Shown here: in pieces, positions 8,202 to 15,598 of the stretch | How positions within the stretch are numbered: the stretch's first letter is position 1 | Layout: each line of letters begins with the position of its first letter | Translations under genes and position numbers: made by a program | Origin: Planctomycetales bacterium | GTDB lineage: Bacteria; Planctomycetota; Planctomycetia; Pirellulales; Pirellulaceae | DNA length: 64,000 bases | Direction of reading: 5' to 3' | Assembly: GCA_020427005.1 (NCBI GenBank) | Contig: JAGQOY010000004.1 | Span: forward strand, 1-64,000 | Notes under the pieces: generated by a model | The model's database searches: none | Told to the model about the DNA's origin: nothing | Seen by the model: the letters and a program-made list of their open reading frames with translations, nothing else

Positions 8202-8249
8202 CAGTACGGTGAAATACCAGTACGATTAAATATCAGTACAGGGAAATAA
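8202..8249 (+). repeat. three imperfect 16-nt tandem repeats
   Basis: CAGTACGGTGAAATAC, CAGTACGATTAAATAT and CAGTACAGGGAAATAA lie head to tail, sharing CAGTAC and AAATA at a period of 16. They end 114 bp before the DUF2809 gene start and could be a protein-binding array or simple slippage. The spacing of about 1.5 helical turns does not favour same-face binding. Confidence 0.6.
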
Positions 8250-8363
8250 TGAGAAACTTCAGCCAAAAAGGCTACCCAAATGACTCGGGTATTGAAACCT
8301 TTTGTGATCTAGGAAAATGATCCATATGATACCTGGCATGCCTTCAACTGTGCGAGGAACCGC

Positions 8364-8765
8364 ATGAGCTACAGGCCGGTAACTCTCCTTCGCGCTGCGC
8401 TCTTTGGTTCAATAGTGCTCTGCTTCATGTACGCAGCGGTACGGGTTCAGTTACCTAATTGGTGGCGCCAGCATGGCGGCGGCATACCTTATGTATTCTT
8501 CTGGATAATGCTGTGGATGAATTTCATTCCACGACGTGATTGTGTACTCATCATCTGCGTAGCTTGTGTTGTCTTGACATGTTGCCTCGAGGTGATGCAA
8601 CTTTATGAAGGACCAAATTGGCTTTACGAGTTTCGTCGAACTACGCTCGGCGCCGGTTGGCTAGGAAGTGGATTCGATGTATGGGATATTCCTCCATACT
8701 TTATCGGTGGCGCATTGGGATGGTACACAGGGAACGTTTTGTTGAGACCTGAGTCTCCTCAGTAA
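8364..8765 (+). CDS. DUF2809 family membrane protein
   Basis: The 133-aa protein has four hydrophobic segments (about residues 8-28, 42-54, 60-78 and 108-126). It carries the family signature in its second half: EVMQLYEGPNWLYEFR, RTTLGAGWLGSGF and a following W-D-I-P-P-Y-F-I-G-G segment, matching the Q-L-Y...R...LG...G-S-G-F pattern of DUF2809. The function of this family is not known. The start at ATG 8364 has gcgagga 6 nt upstream. The gene stands alone between two stretches lacking genes on its own strand, followed on the same strand by DUF1801 and DoxX genes. Length is normal for the family. Confidence 0.75.
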   Translation: MSYRPVTLLRAALFGSIVLCFMYAAVRVQLPNWWRQHGGGIPYVFFWIMLWMNFIPRRDCVLIICVACVVLTCCLEVMQLYEGPNWLYEFRRTTLGAGWLGSGFDVWDIPPYFIGGALGWYTGNVLLRPESPQ

Positions 8766-9107
8766 ACATCTGAAATTGTTGCAAAGTCGGCAGAACCCAG
8801 ACCGAGATTCAGAGCACACTTCTGCGTACTCCGGTCACCCACTGCGAGGATAGTGCGTTCTCCCAATTCGTTCTTATCTAGTTTTAGAATTGTAAATCCT
8901 TGCAGCGGGCGATAATCAATACTCGTAGCCACTTGCGCTCTGAAAACTCGACTCTGACCATATTGGCTGATAAACTTAGTTGCTGTTCGCCGCCCAGATC
9001 GCATATCGCCAAGGGGCAAGGCCAACACCAAATCTGCTCCAGCACTTCTTGCCTCAGGATAGATTCCAATAGATTCTGCAACCCTTACCGTCGAGTTCGC
9101 ACCTGCA
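8766..9107. other. 342-nt stretch without a plus-strand gene
   Basis: The minus strand is open here (8759-9205, 148 codons), with a stretch reading GFTILKLDKNELGERTIL that looks somewhat protein-like. Its 5' part overlaps the DUF1801 gene on the other strand and no family is recognised. It may be a gene remnant. Confidence 0.3.
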
Positions 9108-9473
9108 ATGGAAAAACGAAAAGACTTTGGCGCCGGCGCCGATGAGTTCTTTGATTCGCTAGATGGCACTGTCGCAGCGCTGGCTCGGTCGCTGCGATCA
9201 ATCATTCGTCAAGCGATTCCAGGGGTATCGGAAACGATCAAATGGGGAATACCCGTGTATGAGACCGACAAGCTAATATGTGCGGTCCGCCCTTCGCAAG
9301 ACTACATTGCGTTGCAGTTTTATGCCAGTGGCACTAGTCTACCGGACCCGGATGGGCTGCTCGAAGGCACAGGGAAGAAAATGCGCCACGTGAAAATTCG
9401 AACACGATCCGACATCAAGAAGGTTCTCTTCACATCCTGGATTGCGCAAGCAGCCGAGTTCAATAGTCGGTGA
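9108..9473 (+). CDS. DUF1801 family protein
   Basis: This 121-aa protein reads as a DUF1801 (YdhG-like) domain throughout. An N-terminal helix contains DEFFDSLDGTVAALARSLR, then IIRQAIPGVSETIKWGIPVY is the typical E-x-I-K-W-G-x-P-x-Y signature. The next strands are LICAVRPSQDYIALQFY, and KKMRHVKIRTRSDIKK is the usual C-terminal motif. Family members are small cytoplasmic proteins, one branch being linked to iron chaperone function, but no specific role can be claimed here. It starts at ATG 9108 and is followed after 48 nt by the DoxX-like gene on the same strand, so the two may be co-transcribed. The gene looks complete. Confidence 0.85.
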   Translation: MEKRKDFGAGADEFFDSLDGTVAALARSLRSIIRQAIPGVSETIKWGIPVYETDKLICAVRPSQDYIALQFYASGTSLPDPDGLLEGTGKKMRHVKIRTRSDIKKVLFTSWIAQAAEFNSR

Positions 9474-9521
9474 GAAGGCAAACTGGGGCAAACCAGACGC
9501 ATTTGGCAAAGGAGTTAAGCA

Positions 9522-9893
9522 ATGCACATCCTGTTGTGGGTACTGCAGATCATGACTGCGCTCTTGTACGCAGCGTCGGGAGTGATGAAGGTCTTCATGT
9601 TCGATCAAATTAGCGGAGACGTTCCGTCCTTCGGTGCGTTACCTCGGCAAGTCTGGATGGTCCTCGGTATCCTCGAACTCGTATGCGTCGTCGGCCTAAT
9701 TGTGCCCGCCGCAATGCGCTGGAATCCATCGCTCACTGTACTGGCCGCATCGGTCTTAGCAATCGAAAGTCTTGTGTTCATTTGGGTCCACGTCAAGTAC
9801 CGTGAAGTCGGTTCCATAGTACTGGTCTGCGTACTTGGACTACTCATGGCATTCGTTGCATACGGCCGGTTGTTCGTGAAGCCAATTGTCTGA
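9522..9893 (+). CDS. DoxX-like four-helix membrane protein
   Basis: The 123-aa protein has four transmembrane helices at about residues 4-24, 44-64, 70-92 and 98-116 and the DoxX-type opening LQIMTALLYAASGVMKVF, with GVMK after the first helix and FGALPRQVWMVLGILEL leading into the second. DoxX family proteins are inner-membrane proteins of broadly unknown role, some tied to quinone or thiosulfate oxidation. The ATG at 9522 has AAAGGAG at 9508-9514, spacing 7, which fixes the start. It sits 48 nt behind the DUF1801 gene. The length is typical and no disruption is seen. Confidence 0.8.
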   Translation: MHILLWVLQIMTALLYAASGVMKVFMFDQISGDVPSFGALPRQVWMVLGILELVCVVGLIVPAAMRWNPSLTVLAASVLAIESLVFIWVHVKYREVGSIVLVCVLGLLMAFVAYGRLFVKPIV

Positions 9894-10070
9894 CCGGACC
9901 AACTTTGTTCGGCGAGGTCTCCGTTCAACAAGATCTGCAGCAGCCGGAGTTGATATGATTGCAACTCGAAGCCGTCGAGCACGTCCAACTTTACATAAGT
10001 ATCTAGCCCGGTATCTGTGATGCCAACTCTGGCTATTGGGCAGTGAGGCGCCAGCAGATCAACGAATATC

Positions 10071-10808
10071 ATGAAAACAACACGCTTCCATCGTACGATT
10101 GTAATTTCCATCGGAGCACAACTTGCTGTCTTGGCTATCATCTTACTGAAAACGGATTGGCATGAACGCACTGTCAAAGTCAATGGAGTAACTCGTCGAT
10201 ACCTATGGTATGCGCCGAGCAAGGCATCAGGAAAACTGCCTTTACTTTTGGCATTTCACGGGTTCTCAGGTACTGCGGAAGGCATGCGACGGGGCTCGAA
10301 ATTGCACGAACTCGTGGATGCCCACAAATTTTATTTGGCCTACATGGATGGAGACCCAACATGGCATCGCCCTGAAGCAGGTCGACCATGCCCGGACGTT
10401 GACTTTTTCGACGACTTATGTGAAGAGCTGCAGCGCAATAAATATCCTATTGATTCGAACAGAATCTACGTCACCGGAATGTCGATGGGGGGTGAATTTG
10501 CAATCCGACTTGCCAGTGTCCGTAGCGACCGAATAGCAGCAGTTGCTTCCCAAGGAATGGTGACCGACGATGCAGTAGAAACGGAACGGCCCTTTCCCCT
10601 TTTAATAATTGTGGGCACCGAAGATGACCGAGTACCTCCGAGTTTCTTTCCACGTGTTCCAGAAGCGTTTCAAAAACGAGGGCATGAAGTAAAATTGATC
10701 CGACCTATTGGGATAGGTCATCAATGGCACGTTCCGCTGAACGAAGAGCTATGGTCATTCCTATCCAGTCATGAGCTTGAACAACGTTCGCCCTTAGATG
10801 CCAGATAA
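10071..10808 (+). CDS. secreted alpha/beta-hydrolase, PHB depolymerase/LpqC-type esterase
   Basis: The 245-aa protein begins with a signal anchor (about residues 9-27, VISIGAQLAVLAIILL), then RRYLWYAPSKASGKLPLLL, the oxyanion-side LAFHGFSGTAEGM, and the nucleophile elbow GMSMGG with Ser about 150. Asp in VGTEDDRVPP and His in GIGHQWH complete a credible catalytic triad. The CPDVDFFDDL segment before the elbow is characteristic of the LpqC/feruloyl esterase-like polyhydroxybutyrate depolymerase group. It probably cleaves an ester outside the cytoplasmic membrane; the substrate is unknown. It stands 177 nt behind the DoxX gene. The gap 10809-11073 contains no gene or clear terminator. Confidence 0.8.
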   Translation: MKTTRFHRTIVISIGAQLAVLAIILLKTDWHERTVKVNGVTRRYLWYAPSKASGKLPLLLAFHGFSGTAEGMRRGSKLHELVDAHKFYLAYMDGDPTWHRPEAGRPCPDVDFFDDLCEELQRNKYPIDSNRIYVTGMSMGGEFAIRLASVRSDRIAAVASQGMVTDDAVETERPFPLLIIVGTEDDRVPPSFFPRVPEAFQKRGHEVKLIRPIGIGHQWHVPLNEELWSFLSSHELEQRSPLDAR

Positions 10809-11073
10809 AAGCCTGCTAGGACATGCCGGATTTTTTGGGGAGACTACTTCTGAACTTTCAATTGCATGACCCGCTCAATTCACGTCTGCTCCGGCTGGTA
10901 TTACCTACCCAAAGTTGCATCGCAGGGCCTCCAGAATCTATACTAGAGTCAGACACGCATTCTGGCCAATCACTCAGACTCACCCACTTTGAAGCCAGGT
11001 AGCTCCGTCCGACGCACACGCTAATTCTCCCTCCATGTCGGGTTAGCTCTCATTACATTCGCCGATACAAGAA

Positions 11074-11706
11074 ATGGCAATGGTTATCGCAAAGCGTACG
11101 AAGTGGCATCTAGTTTTTGGGATCATCGGTTGCTCGGTATTCGTTTACCGTGCGCTTGCGGAGTGGCGTACACTGTTTCCCCAACTTGGTACTGGCTTTG
11201 CAAAGTGTTCCTGTTCGGTTTTGTAATTCCCGTCATTGCGTATTGCATCTACCAACTGAAGTATCCAAAAGAAGCGATCGTACTCGATGAAGACGAGTTG
11301 GTCTTCTCAACAATGGCGCCTTGGGGAACAAGTACTGTGGCCATCTGGGATATTCAAGACTGCAGTTTCGAATCCATTCCTCAGGTACATGATCATTTGA
11401 TTTTGTCCGTATCCGAAGCATGCTACCAGCGGGAACATGGCTCGAGCTCTCGCGCTCTTGGGCGGAGTGCTCAGACGGCTCCGATTTGATATGATGTACA
11501 CTGCACCAACCTTGCCGAAGATTGCCTCTGCAATTCTCAGCATCATTCAAACGTCGCCCCGATTTCGACCCACGAAACCGACATTGCTTTTGGCAGTCGA
11601 GGTGCAAGTGGGTGCAACGTCGGTTTTGGCAAAGTGCGACCTCAATCGATCAAGTCGTCGATTTCTGCTAAACTTGCGAGAAGGGATTGCTCATCGCCAG
11701 CGATAG
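11074..11706 (+). pseudogene. frameshifted membrane protein gene, PH-like (STM3941-like?)
   Basis: Coding potential moves between frames. From ATG 11074 one frame gives 50 residues (AKRTKWHLVFGIIGCSVFVY, then WRTLFPQLG) and stops at 11224. The frame two bases on continues naturally with WLCKVFLFGFVIPVIAYCIY, PKEAIVLDEDELVFSTMAPW and TVAIWDIQDCSFESI up to 11489. A return to the first frame near 11480 gives MMYTAPTLPKIASAILSII. Two membrane segments followed by a strand-rich domain with a W-D-I motif recall the STM3941/PH-like family, but this is only a resemblance. Two compensating-type shifts make it a decayed gene, or two sequencing errors. The end at 11706 is uncertain. Confidence 0.45.
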
Positions 11707-11780
11707 TAGTGCCCTGGTATTGGCACAGGATCACGTGCCGCAGAAGTGATTTCAAACCTTAGGCTTCCCAAAGATTTTCT

Positions 11781-12302
11781 GTGAAAGAGAATTCTCCTTA
11801 CCGCCCGCCGCAGTCGGACCCTGCGGGAAACACCATAGGTGAACCTGCCTCGACGGGGTTTGGGAACCCGACTATACCAGCAACGATTCTTCTTTTGGTT
11901 TCACTATTAGCCGTTTGTTGGGATGCCGCGCTGGCTTTCTTTCTCATTTTCGGTGATGGGTTGGCGATCTGGCGAGGAGAGGCAGCTAACGACCAAATTG
12001 TGCCATTTCTCACTGGTACGATATGGCAGATTGTACTGTTGGGAACTCACATTGTTATTCTCAGTACAACCTGCGACATCATCGCCCGGAAGAATTACTT
12101 TGGGTCAATCCGGGTTTGTCGGTTTGCCTTCGTTCCATTCTTGTCACCCTTAATAATTGCAGGAATTCCGTTTGCCATTTGGATCTATAAGTTGCTAGAA
12201 AACGATGCTGTCAAGCAGGAGTTCGAAGTTATGCGGCATAGTCGTGGCAAAAGCGCCGAGCCGCACACCCGTGATCAACTGGAGCTCGCCGATGGCGACT
12301 AA
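11781..12302 (+). CDS. hypothetical small membrane protein with NSPYRPP-type N-terminus
   Basis: The 173-aa protein begins with NSPYRPPQSDP, a Pro-rich leader of a kind common at the start of planctomycete membrane proteins. It then has four hydrophobic segments (about residues 31-56, 75-97, 110-122 and 125-143) and a short cytoplasmic-type tail with FAIWIYKLLENDAVKQEF. The function is not known. The only credible start is GTG 11781. It follows the decayed gene by 74 nt on the same strand and precedes the exporter operon, with which it does not appear to share a function. Some members of this group end in the same I-W-x-L-x-x-N-x-x-V-K pattern. Confidence 0.6.
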   Translation: MKENSPYRPPQSDPAGNTIGEPASTGFGNPTIPATILLLVSLLAVCWDAALAFFLIFGDGLAIWRGEAANDQIVPFLTGTIWQIVLLGTHIVILSTTCDIIARKNYFGSIRVCRFAFVPFLSPLIIAGIPFAIWIYKLLENDAVKQEFEVMRHSRGKSAEPHTRDQLELADGD

Positions 12303-12418
12303 ATATGAAGGCGTGACGAACTAAACATGTGCACGTGCGCAGTTTTGCTTAGTGCCTCTCGGAATGGAGTTCCTATTTGTCCATAACTATCTTCCTCCCG
12401 AGGATCTCATCAACCCTA

Positions 12419-13591
12419 ATGCAAACTTATAAATCCCGCAAGTTTTTCTCTGGAGCGTTGCGTGCCCTCAAGTATCCATTGGCACTAGCCATTATCGCAG
12501 GCTCAGTCTGGTACATTCGCAATCAACCGATTCCAGTTGAAATCCATGTGGTGACTCATGGATCAGTTGTTCAGAGCGTAAAGGGGACCGGCACATTCGA
12601 AGCTCGTATTCGCACCACGATCAGTCCAAAGATCCAAGGTCGCATTGCAGAAGTACTCGTCGACCAAGGGTCGGTGGTCAACGCTGGGCAATTGCTTGTG
12701 CGACTGGACGATGAAGACTTGGCTCAACAAGTGCGCATGGCGATGGCGGGGATCAGTTCGTCCGAAGCTACGTTGGGGCGTTTTCGCGCCGAAATCGCGC
12801 AAGCTAAATCTACATTCAACAAGACAGAAGCTGAGCTTGGCCGAACGCAAAAGCTAGTCGAAGCAAACTCCATAAGTCAGTCGGAGTTCGATCAAACAAA
12901 AGAGGCTTTTGAACTCGCCAAGTCAGGACTGATACGAGCAGAAGCCAATCTGCTAGAAGCAGAACAGAAAGTCACCCTGAATAGGGAGACACACAAGTTT
13001 CAAGAGGCACGATTGGCAGATGCGAGACTGATGGCTCCATTTGATGGGCTGGTGATTGAACGCGAGCGAGACCCAGGGGCAATTGTTGTCCCAGGATCGC
13101 CTATTCTGCAACTGATTTCACTCGACGAACTTTGGGTTTCAGCTTGGGTCGATGAGACTGAAATGGATCAGCTCAAAGCCCAGCAAGCGGCGCAGATCGT
13201 CTTTCGATCCCAACCCCATATTGCGTTCGAAGGCATCGTAACGCGTTTAGGGAAGCAGTCAGATCGTGAGACCCGAGAATTTAAGGTGGATGTCCGAGCC
13301 CTAAAGCTCCCGGAAACTTGGGCTATCGGTCAGCGAGCCGAAGTATTCATTGAGATTGCGCGAGTTGACGACTGTGTTTTGGTCCCAACTTCCTTTTTGG
13401 AAAAGCAAGGGTCCGAACAAGGAGTGTTTGTCTACACAGATGGTGTCGCCAAGTGGAGAGCGTTGAAGCTAGGCATTGAAGGCCGCGAATCGGTCGAGGT
13501 GATCGAGGGCATGTCTGACAGCGAGATCATTGTCAAGCCATCGCATTTCGGAACCAAACTAACCAATGGCAGAAAGGTCTTGGCTCCATGA
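12419..13591 (+). CDS. HlyD/DevB-like periplasmic adaptor subunit of an ABC exporter
   Basis: The 390-aa protein has one N-terminal membrane anchor (about residues 14-31). A biotinyl-lipoyl-like hairpin half follows (TTISPKIQGRIAEVLVDQG, then VVNAGQLLVRLDDEDL), then a long alpha-helical coiled coil (about residues 85-195), the second lipoyl half (ARLMAPFDGLVIERERDPGA) and beta-barrel domains (ELWVSAWVDETEMDQL). This is the membrane-fusion-protein layout; it should bridge the permease to an outer-membrane channel. The frame opens at TTG 12377, but ATG 12419 is in frame and fits the usual basic N-terminus. Its stop overlaps the permease start (ATGA, 13588-13591), so this is the first gene of a three-gene operon resembling DevBCA. 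Confidence 0.85.
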   Translation: MQTYKSRKFFSGALRALKYPLALAIIAGSVWYIRNQPIPVEIHVVTHGSVVQSVKGTGTFEARIRTTISPKIQGRIAEVLVDQGSVVNAGQLLVRLDDEDLAQQVRMAMAGISSSEATLGRFRAEIAQAKSTFNKTEAELGRTQKLVEANSISQSEFDQTKEAFELAKSGLIRAEANLLEAEQKVTLNRETHKFQEARLADARLMAPFDGLVIERERDPGAIVVPGSPILQLISLDELWVSAWVDETEMDQLKAQQAAQIVFRSQPHIAFEGIVTRLGKQSDRETREFKVDVRALKLPETWAIGQRAEVFIEIARVDDCVLVPTSFLEKQGSEQGVFVYTDGVAKWRALKLGIEGRESVEVIEGMSDSEIIVKPSHFGTKLTNGRKVLAP

Positions 13592-14802
13592 ACCTTGCCT
13601 TCAAAGATATTCGTAAGAACGTCGGTCGTTTTGTAATGACCACTATTGGCATTGGCATGCTACTGATGATCGTGATGGGCATGGCAGGTATTTACCGAGG
13701 TCTGTTGGAAGACGCCACGTTATTGATACATAAGATCGGTGCTGATTTGTGGATCGTCCAGCAAGACACTCGCGGACCATTTGCAGAGATGTCCAGAGTG
13801 CCGACAAGCTTAGTATATCGAGCTCAGGCGGTGCCGGGCGTCGCCTTAGCTCGAGAGTTTGTGTTTCACACTATCCAAAGAGAGCATCGCGGTTCATTGC
13901 TACGTTTGTCGATTCTCGGATTAAGCTGGCCAGAGGACAAGGGAGAGTGGTTGCAATTAGTAGCTGGCCGACCGCTTCGTGACAATCACTTTGAGATGAT
14001 CGCGGACAAGTCATTAGGACTTGAACTCGGAGAGAAATTGCGGTTGGGAAAAGATGAATACACTATCGTTGGCATTACCGAGGGCATGGTCAGCACGGGA
14101 GGCGATGGGATGGCTTTTGCGACGCTTCTCGATTCGCAAGCCATCCAGTTCGATTCCCCGCCTGAAGCGATTCGCTTGGAACGGGCAGCACGGGACAATC
14201 GCGGGCAAACCAGCGAAGTGTTTCTACAACAACCACAGTTGACCGAACAACTTGCACTTCCGTCCTCTCAGTTGCCTGCAATCGCTGCACCGGCACTGTC
14301 CGCCGTACTAGTTACCGTCAAACCAGGGGCAGATATCAATTTGATCCGATCACTGATTGGAAGCTGGCAGGACGTTTCGGTTTACACTACTGCAGGTCAA
14401 GAAGATCTCTTGGTGCAAGGTATTGTAGATAAAGCTCGCAAGCAACTATTCATGTTTCGCGTGCTGCTTACAGTTATCGCTGCCATCATCATGGCATTAA
14501 TCATTTACACGCTCACACTCGATAAAATCTATGCCATTGCGCTGTTAAAGCTTATCGGTGCGCCCAATCGAGCAATTCTGGGGATGATCTTGCAACAGGC
14601 ACTTCTGCTGGGTGGACTGGGCTACTTGGTGGCCTATACCGCTGGAATGCAGTTATTCCCCAGGTTCCCACGGCGTGTTGTGTTGACCAACGAAGATCTG
14701 ATTCAACTGGCAATAGTTGTCTTCATTATCTCAATACTATCCAGCCTGATGGGCATTTGGAAAGCGTTGAAAGTCGAGCCTAACAACGTGCTGATGAGCT
14801 AA
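13588..14802 (+). CDS. FtsX/DevC-type ABC exporter permease
   Basis: The 404-aa protein has one transmembrane helix near residues 13-33 (FVMTTIGIGMLLMIVMG). A large periplasmic domain (about 40-285) follows, and then three helices close to the C-terminus, the last ending just before VEPNNVLMS. This is the FtsX/MacB permease plan, and the start with LAFKDIRKNVGRF is typical of the DevC branch. It would carry mechanical work from the ATPase across the membrane with the adaptor encoded upstream. It overlaps the adaptor gene by 4 bp and is followed 13 nt later by the ATPase gene, so the three are one transcription unit. What is exported cannot be told. Confidence 0.87.
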   Translation: MNLAFKDIRKNVGRFVMTTIGIGMLLMIVMGMAGIYRGLLEDATLLIHKIGADLWIVQQDTRGPFAEMSRVPTSLVYRAQAVPGVALAREFVFHTIQREHRGSLLRLSILGLSWPEDKGEWLQLVAGRPLRDNHFEMIADKSLGLELGEKLRLGKDEYTIVGITEGMVSTGGDGMAFATLLDSQAIQFDSPPEAIRLERAARDNRGQTSEVFLQQPQLTEQLALPSSQLPAIAAPALSAVLVTVKPGADINLIRSLIGSWQDVSVYTTAGQEDLLVQGIVDKARKQLFMFRVLLTVIAAIIMALIIYTLTLDKIYAIALLKLIGAPNRAILGMILQQALLLGGLGYLVAYTAGMQLFPRFPRRVVLTNEDLIQLAIVVFIISILSSLMGIWKALKVEPNNVLMS

Positions 14803-14815
14803 GTAGAGAACAGCC

Positions 14816-15565
14816 ATGAATATCACAGCAACGCAACTCAACGCATCTTTCGAGCCATTTACAACGAAGTTGGCGATCCAGACGCGAGGTCTTCGCAGAG
14901 TCTACGGAGAGGGGAATACCGAAGTAGTCGCGATGCAAGACGCTTCAGTTTCGGTTCGCCAAAGTGAAGTAGTTGCATTGTTAGGTCCGAGTGGTTCCGG
15001 AAAATCGACTTTCCTCACAGCGATTGGCCTAATCAATCCTCCAACAAGTGGCCAGATTTGGATCGGAGGAAAATTGGTTATGGACGGTCCAGAGGCACAG
15101 ACTAATGTGAGAACGTTTCGGCGAAAGCACATTGGATTCGTATTTCAAAAATCCAACTTGATCGACTTTTTGAACGCTCGCGAGAATGTACAGATCGCAA
15201 TGGAGCTCAATGGCATGTCGCACCGAGCAGCTGGCAAGCGCGCGCGTGAACTACTTGATTCACTTGGCGTTGGTGATCGAGCAAACTACGAGGTCTCGAT
15301 GCTTTCAGGTGGCCAACAGCAGCGTGTCGCTGTAGCCCGAGCCCTGGCTAATCACCCAAGCGTTGTGCTCGCCGATGAACCTACGGCTGCTCTGGATAGC
15401 TTTCGTGGGCGTCAAGTGATGGAGTTGTTCCGAGATGTTGCTAGACAACACGGAGCAGGTATCATCGTCGTCACTCACGACCATCGAACACTGGACGTCT
15501 TTGACACGATCTACGAAATGGAAGACGGAGTCATTCGAGACTCAACGGCAAAATCACGTCATTAA
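14816..15565 (+). CDS. ABC exporter ATP-binding protein (LolD/DevA-type)
   Basis: The 249-aa protein contains a Walker A motif GPSGSGKST (about residue 58), a Q-loop VFQKSNLIDF, the signature LSGGQQQRVAVARAL, a Walker B region VVLADEPTAALD and the H-loop VTHDH. This is a complete nucleotide-binding domain of the MacB/LolD/DevA class. It powers the FtsX-type permease encoded immediately upstream. The gene closes the three-gene operon. The frame runs past VIRDSTAKSRH to its stop at 15565, and 33 nt separate it from the convergent kinase gene. No obvious hairpin terminator lies in that short gap. Confidence 0.92.
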   Translation: MNITATQLNASFEPFTTKLAIQTRGLRRVYGEGNTEVVAMQDASVSVRQSEVVALLGPSGSGKSTFLTAIGLINPPTSGQIWIGGKLVMDGPEAQTNVRTFRRKHIGFVFQKSNLIDFLNARENVQIAMELNGMSHRAAGKRARELLDSLGVGDRANYEVSMLSGGQQQRVAVARALANHPSVVLADEPTAALDSFRGRQVMELFRDVARQHGAGIIVVTHDHRTLDVFDTIYEMEDGVIRDSTAKSRH

Positions 15566-15598
15566 CCACGACCTATCCAGGCGGGACTCTGTTAATCG

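Larger units (their letters stand above)
7632..8363. other. 732-nt intergenic region with a hairpin and tandem repeats
   Basis: No convincing gene is seen on either strand. It contains an 8-bp-stem hairpin at 8103-8121 and three imperfect 16-nt repeats at 8202-8249, both listed separately. Confidence 0.5.

Noticed and set aside
9605..10222. 205-codon minus-strand frame under the DoxX and esterase genes
   Set aside because: Only the part in the gap (about 9894-10070) looks protein-like (GITDTGLDTYVKLDVLDGFE); the rest is antisense of real genes.
8364..12302. Integron-like cassette array of small one-direction genes
   Set aside because: The genes are of types often found in cassettes, but no attC core pair (RYYYAAC/GTTRRRY) or integrase gene was found in the gaps.
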